Positions 55,401 through 61,400 of a stretch of DNA of 64,000 nucleotides are shown here, one piece after another. The DNA lies in contig NZ_NCSM01000002.1 in assembly GCF_002224125.1 (NCBI RefSeq), positions 1 through 64,000 of the forward strand. Direction: 5' to 3'. Every line of letters begins with the position of its first letter. Positions within the stretch are counted from its first letter, which is position 1. The notes beneath the pieces were generated by a model that saw only the letters and a list, made by a program, of their open reading frames with translations, did no database searches and was not told where the DNA came from. This DNA comes from Streptomyces sp. NBS 14/10 (lineage in GTDB: Bacteria; Actinomycetota; Actinomycetes; Streptomycetales; Streptomycetaceae). Both the position numbers and the translations under genes were made by a program.

Positions 55401-58400
55401 CGGTGAGGGTGTGGGCGTCGTGGTGCTGCGCGACCACGCGGCGGCCCGCCGGGACGGCGACCCGGTGGCCGCCGTGATCAAGGCGACCGCCGTCGGCCAC
55501 GGGGGCCGCACCACCTCGCTCACCTCCCCGAACCCGAACGCGCAGACCGAGCTGCTGGTCGAGGCGTACCGGGCGGCGGGCATCGACCCCCGGACGGTCG
55601 GCTACATCGAGGCGCACGGCACCGGGACGGCCCTGGGCGACCCGATCGAGTTCGGTGCCCTGAAGCAGGCGTTCGCCGAGCTGTACGGGGGCGCGGAGCC
55701 GGGTGCGGAGCCGGGCGCGGAGGCTGGCGGGCCGCGCTGCGGGATCGGCTCGGTGAAGACCAACATCGGCCACCTGGAGGCCGCCGCGGGCATCGCCGGG
55801 CTGCTGAAGGTCGTCCTCGCGCTGCGCCACCGCACCCTCCCGGCCAGCCTGCATTTCCACGAGCCCAACCCCTATCTGGAGCTGTCCGGCAGCCCGTTCG
55901 AGATCGTGGACTCCACCCGCTCCTGGCCGGCCCCCGTGGCCGCGGACGGTACCGCACTGCCCCGCCGGGCGGGGGTGAGCTCCTTCGGCTTCGGCGGCGC
56001 CAACGCGCACGTGGTGATCGAGGAGGCGGAGCCCGCTTCGGGCAGCGCGGACAGCGCCGAGCAGCAGCTGTTCGTGCTGTCCGCCAGGAACGAGCGCGCG
56101 CTGCGGGAGCAGGCGCGGCGGCTGGCGGCGTTCGTCCGCGCCGAGCGGCCCGCCGTGGCCGACGTCGCCCACACCCTGCGCTGCGGCCGCGAGCCGATGG
56201 AACACCGGCTCGCCTTCGTCGCCCGCGGCCGCGCCGAACTGCTGGACCACCTGGACGCCCACGCCGGGGGCCGGACCCAGCCCGGGGCGCTGACCGGCCG
56301 GGTGCCCGCCGGCCCGCGGCGCGACGCGACCTCGCGCGGCGCCGCCTGGCGGGAGTACGTGCGGGCGCTGTGCGCCGAGCGCGACCTGGAGTCGCTGGCC
56401 CAGCTGTGGGCCGAGGGCGCGGACCTGAGCTGGTCCGGGATGCCGCCCTCCCGCCGGATCGGGCTGCCGGCCTACCCGTTCGAACGGACCCGGCACTGGG
56501 TCGAATCCACGGCCGGGAGCGGCCGGGCCGCGCTGCTGGACGAGAACGTGTCGACCTTCGGCGAGTCCGCCTTCGCCAAGCGGCTGACCGGGGCCGAGTT
56601 CTTCCTCGCCGATCACGTCGTCGGCGAGGAGCGCGTCCTGCCCGGCGTGGTGTATCTGGAGATGGCCCGGCTGGCGGGCGAGCGGGCACACGGCGCCGCC
56701 CGGGTCCGGCGCATCGACGACGTCGTCTGGGCCGCACCCGTCGCCCTCGCCCCCGGGCAGTGCCACGACCTGCGCGTCGCGGTGGCCCCTTCCGGCGCGT
56801 TCGACATCGCCGGGGAACACCCGCACGCCCGCGGAACGCTCGTGTTCGAGCCGGCGGGTGAGGCGGGCGCGGCGGCGGAGCGGATCGACCTGGCCGCCGT
56901 ACGGAGCCGGTGCTCGCGCACCAGGAGCCGGCAGGAGGCCTATGACTACTTCGAGAGCCTGGGCTTCCGGTACGGGCCGAGCTTCCGTGTGATCGAGGAA
57001 CTGGCGCTCGACGAGACCGAGGCCCTTGCCCGGCTGCGCCGCCCCGACGTCGGCGACCACCGTTTCCACCCGTCGCTGCTGGACGGCGCGTTGCAGACCG
57101 CGGGCTGGCTGGTGTCCGGCTCGGTGCCGCATCTGCCGTACTCGATCGGGTCCGTGGCGCTGCGTGCCGAGCTGCCCGAGGTCTGCTACGCGCATGTCAC
57201 GGTGGTGCGGCGGCGCGCCGACGGGCAGGTCTTCGACATCGCGCTGACCGCCGAGGACGGCACCGTGGTCGCCCGGATCGAGCGGTTCACCCTGCGCGCC
57301 GTGTCCCGGCCCGAGTCGGGTGTGCATGCCTTCGAGCCGGTGTGGCGGGAACCTGACGGCAAGAAGGCTGACACCGGCGCCGAGGTGGAGCTGCTGGCCG
57401 TCGTGGACACCGGCGACGGGCGGGCGGCGGAGCTGCGCGGTGAACTCCTGCGGCTGGCACCCGGGCTGAGCGTCCGCGTCGGCGACCCGGGCGACCCGGG
57501 CGCGGCCTCGCACCTCGTCCATCTCGCCCCCCGGGGCGGGCTCGACGAAGCCCTCCGCGGCGGCTTCCACACCGCGCTGGAGGTGTGCCGGGCCCGGATC
57601 GCCGGACGCGGCGGGCCGCTGCGCTATCTGTACGTCCACGGCGACGAGCCCGGGGCGGCCGGGGCGGCACACGCCGCGCTGGACGGCTTCGCGCGCTCGA
57701 TCGGGCAGGAGCACCCCGGGATCCGGATGACCGTGCTCGCCCACACCGGTGCCGCGTCCGCGTCCGCCGCCGACCTGGCCCGCCTGGTGCTCGCCGAACT
57801 CCGCGGCGGCGAGCCGGAGCTGCGGGTCGACGGGGCAGGGCGTACGGTCCGCGGCTGGCGGCCGCTGACGCTGCCGGCGGCCGGGGCGTCACCGCTGGCC
57901 CGGGACGGGGCGCACATCGTCACCGGGGGCTCGGGGAAGCTGGGCCGGCTGGTCGCCCACCGGATCGCCCGGCACCCCGGCGCGGGCGTCGTGCTGGTCG
58001 GCCGCTCGGAGCCGCCCGAGGACACGCCGGAGGGCTGGCTGTACCTCCAGGCCGACGTCGGTGTGCGGGACGACGTCGAGCGGGTGGTGCGCGAGGCCCG
58101 GCGCAGGTTCGGACGCGTCGCGGGCATCGTGCACGCGGCCGGGGCGCTGCGGGACTCGCTGGCGCTGCACAAGAGCGGGGCGGACGCCGACGCGGTGCTC
58201 GCGCCCAAGGTGCGCGGCCTGGTCCTGCTGGACGAGGCGACCAGGCGGGACCAGCTCGACTACTTCGTGGCGTTCGGCTCGACCGCCGCGGTGTTCGGCA
58301 ACGTCGGGCAGACCGACTACGCCTTCGCCAACAGCTTCCTCGCCCACTACCTGGAGCGGCGGCAGCCCGGCCGGGGCCTTGCGGTCGACTGGTCGCTGTG

Positions 58401-61400
58401 GCGCGACGGTGGGATGACCATCGACGCCGAGGCACGGCAGGCGATGCGGCGCGCGTTCGGCATGGAACCGCTGCCGACCGAGGCCGCCCTCGACGCGCTG
58501 GAAGGCGCGCTGGCGAGCGGGGCCTCCCACGTCCTGCTGACCGCGGGCGACCGCGGCCGCATCGAGGAGGCCCTGCGGCGGGAGCCCGTGGACCCGGCGC
58601 CGCGGACAGCCGTGGAGACGGCACCGGCACTCCCGGAGCAGCCGACCGGCGATCTGCGGGGCCCCGCCGAGGAGTTCCTGCGCGGGCTGCTGGCCGCCGA
58701 GCTGAAGATGGCGGCCGACGACATCGCCGCGGACGAGTCCTTCGAGCACTACGGCATCGACTCGCTGCTGGTGCTCAGCCTCACCCGCGAGCTGGAGCGG
58801 CACTTCGGCCCGCTGTCCAAGACGCTGTTCTTCGAGTACCTGACCGTCGCCGAGCTCGCCGAGTTCCTGGTCGAGCAGCACGGTGAGACGCTGCGGGAAG
58901 TCGTCGGCCCAGGGCGCCAGGACGAACACCGGCCGTCGGCCGTCGCCAACGCGGCCGTGCCCGCGAGCGCCGTGCCCGCGGTCGCGGTGCCCGTGGCCAC
59001 CGCGACCGCCCGGGTCGAGCCCGCCCCGGCGCCCGTGCCCGCGCCCACCCCCGCCGAGGACGAGATCGTGATCGTCGGGGTGGCCGGACGCTATCCGCAG
59101 GCCGACGACCTCGGGCAGTTCTGGCGCAATCTGCGGGAGGGCCGGGACTGCGTCGAGGAGGTCCCCGAGGACCGCTGGGACCACGACCGGTTCTATGACC
59201 CGGACCGCGACGCCCCGGGCAAGACCTACGCCAAATGGGGCGGCTGGCTCTCCGACGTCACCTCCTTCGACCCGATGTTCTTCCGCATGTCCCAGGTGGA
59301 GGCGGAGCACATCGACCCGCAGGAGCGGCTCTTCCTGCAGACCGTGTGGCATCTGCTGGAGGACGCCGGCACCTCCCGGGCCGCGCTGTCCCGGGTTCGC
59401 ACCGGGGTCTTCGTCGGCCTGATGTACGGCCACTACCAGCTGTACGGGGTCGACGAGGCGCTGCGCGGGGTCGGCGCGGCCACCTCGTCCTCGTACGCCT
59501 CGGTGGCCAACCGGGTGTCGTACTTCTTCGACTTCGACGGGCCGAGCATCGCCCTGGACACCATGTGCTCGTCCTCGCTCACCGCCCTCCACCTCGCCTG
59601 CCAGGCGATCCGGGACGGGGACTGCGAGGCGGCGGTGGCCGGCGGCGTCAACGTCTCCAGCCACCCGGTGAAGTACCTCCAGCTCGCCAAGGGCGGCTTC
59701 CTGTCCAGCGACGGCAGGTGCCGCAGCTTCGGCGCGGGCGGCGACGGCTATGTGCCCGCCGAGGGGGTCGGCGCGGTGCTGCTCAAGCGCCGCTCGGCGG
59801 CCGAGGCGGACGGCGACCGCATCCTGGCCGTGATCAGGTCCACCGCGGTCAACCACGGCGGGGCCGGCAAGGGCTTCAGCGTGCCCAACCCCAAGGCCCA
59901 GGGGGTGCTGATCGGCCAGGCCCTGGACCGGGCCGGTCTCGCCCCCGCGGACCTGGACTACCTGGAGGCGCACGGTACCGGCACCTCGCTCGGCGACCCG
60001 GTCGAGATCACCGGGCTGCTGCGCGGCTTCCAGGGCCACGACCTGGACGGCGTGCGCATCCCGCTCGGCTCGGTGAAGTCGAACATCGGCCACGCCGAGT
60101 CGGCGGCGGGCATCGCTGCGCTCACCAAGGTGCTGCTCCAACTGCGCCACCGGGAGCTGGTGCCCTCGCTGCACGCCGAACGGCTCAACCCCAACCTCGA
60201 CCTGGACGCCACCCCGTTCCGGGTGCAGCGCGAGCTGACCGAGTGGACCCCGCGGGTCGACCCGGCCGGCCGGCCGCTGCCCCGCACCGCCGGGATCAGC
60301 GCGTTCGGGGCGGGCGGCAGCAACGCCCACGTGATCCTGGAGGAGTACGTGTCGTCCAGCCCGAGCCCCGAGGAAGCCCCGCCGCCCTATGTGTGCGTGC
60401 TCTCCGCCCGTGACGAGGAGCGGCTGGCCGAGCACACCGCGCGGACGGCCGAGTACCTGCGCGGCGAGGGGCGCCACGCGCACCCCGCGGCGCTCGCCCG
60501 GACCCTGCAGACCCGCGAGCCGCTGGCGCGCCGGCTGGCCGTGGTCTTCGCGGACGTCGAGGACCTGGCGGGCGAACTCGAACGCCATCTGTCCGGCGGC
60601 TCGCCCCGGGTCCTGACCGGCACCGCCGCCCGCTCCGCCGCACCGCCCGCGAATCGTACGGCGCATGAGCTGGCCGCGGCCTGGGTGCGCGGCGCGAAGG
60701 TCGAGTGGCCCGGCGGCGGCCCGCGGATTCCGCTGCCCGGCTATCCGTTCTCCCGTGAGCGCTGCTGGCTGCCCGCCGCCGACGCGGTGCGCACGCCCGC
60801 GCCCGCCGCCGACGCAATACGCACGCCCGCGCCCGCCCGGGACCGCGACCTGCGGGGCGAGGTGCTGCTCTCGGCCGACACGCCGGTCATCGCCGGACAC
60901 CGGGTGCAGGGCCGGTCCCTGTTGCCCGCGCTGGGCTACTTCGACCTCGTCGCGGGCGTCTTCCGCGACCACGGCCACCCTCTCGGAGAGCTGACGTTCC
61001 GTGACCTGACCGCGCTGCGGCCGCTGGACGTGACGGACGGGCCGGTGACCGTGGAGATCCGGGGCACCGTCTCGGGGTCCGGCCGCTGGCAGGTCACCGT
61101 CGCCGACGGCGAGCCGTACGCCAGGGCCGAGGTCGAGCTGACCGGCGCGGCCCCCTTCGCGGACCGGCTGTCCCTGAGCCGTCCGCAGGGCGCCCCGCGG
61201 ACGCTGGCCGAGATCTATCGGCGGGACGGGGGCAACGGCCAGCAGTACAGCGGCGCGGCACGGGCCGAGGGTCTGCTGTGGACCGACCCGGAACAGCTGG
61301 TCGCCGAACTCACCGCGGCGCCCGGCGACCACCTGGTGCACCCGGCCCTGCTGCTCGGCGGCGCGGTCGCGGCAGGCTCCCTGCTGGACACCGGCGGTCA

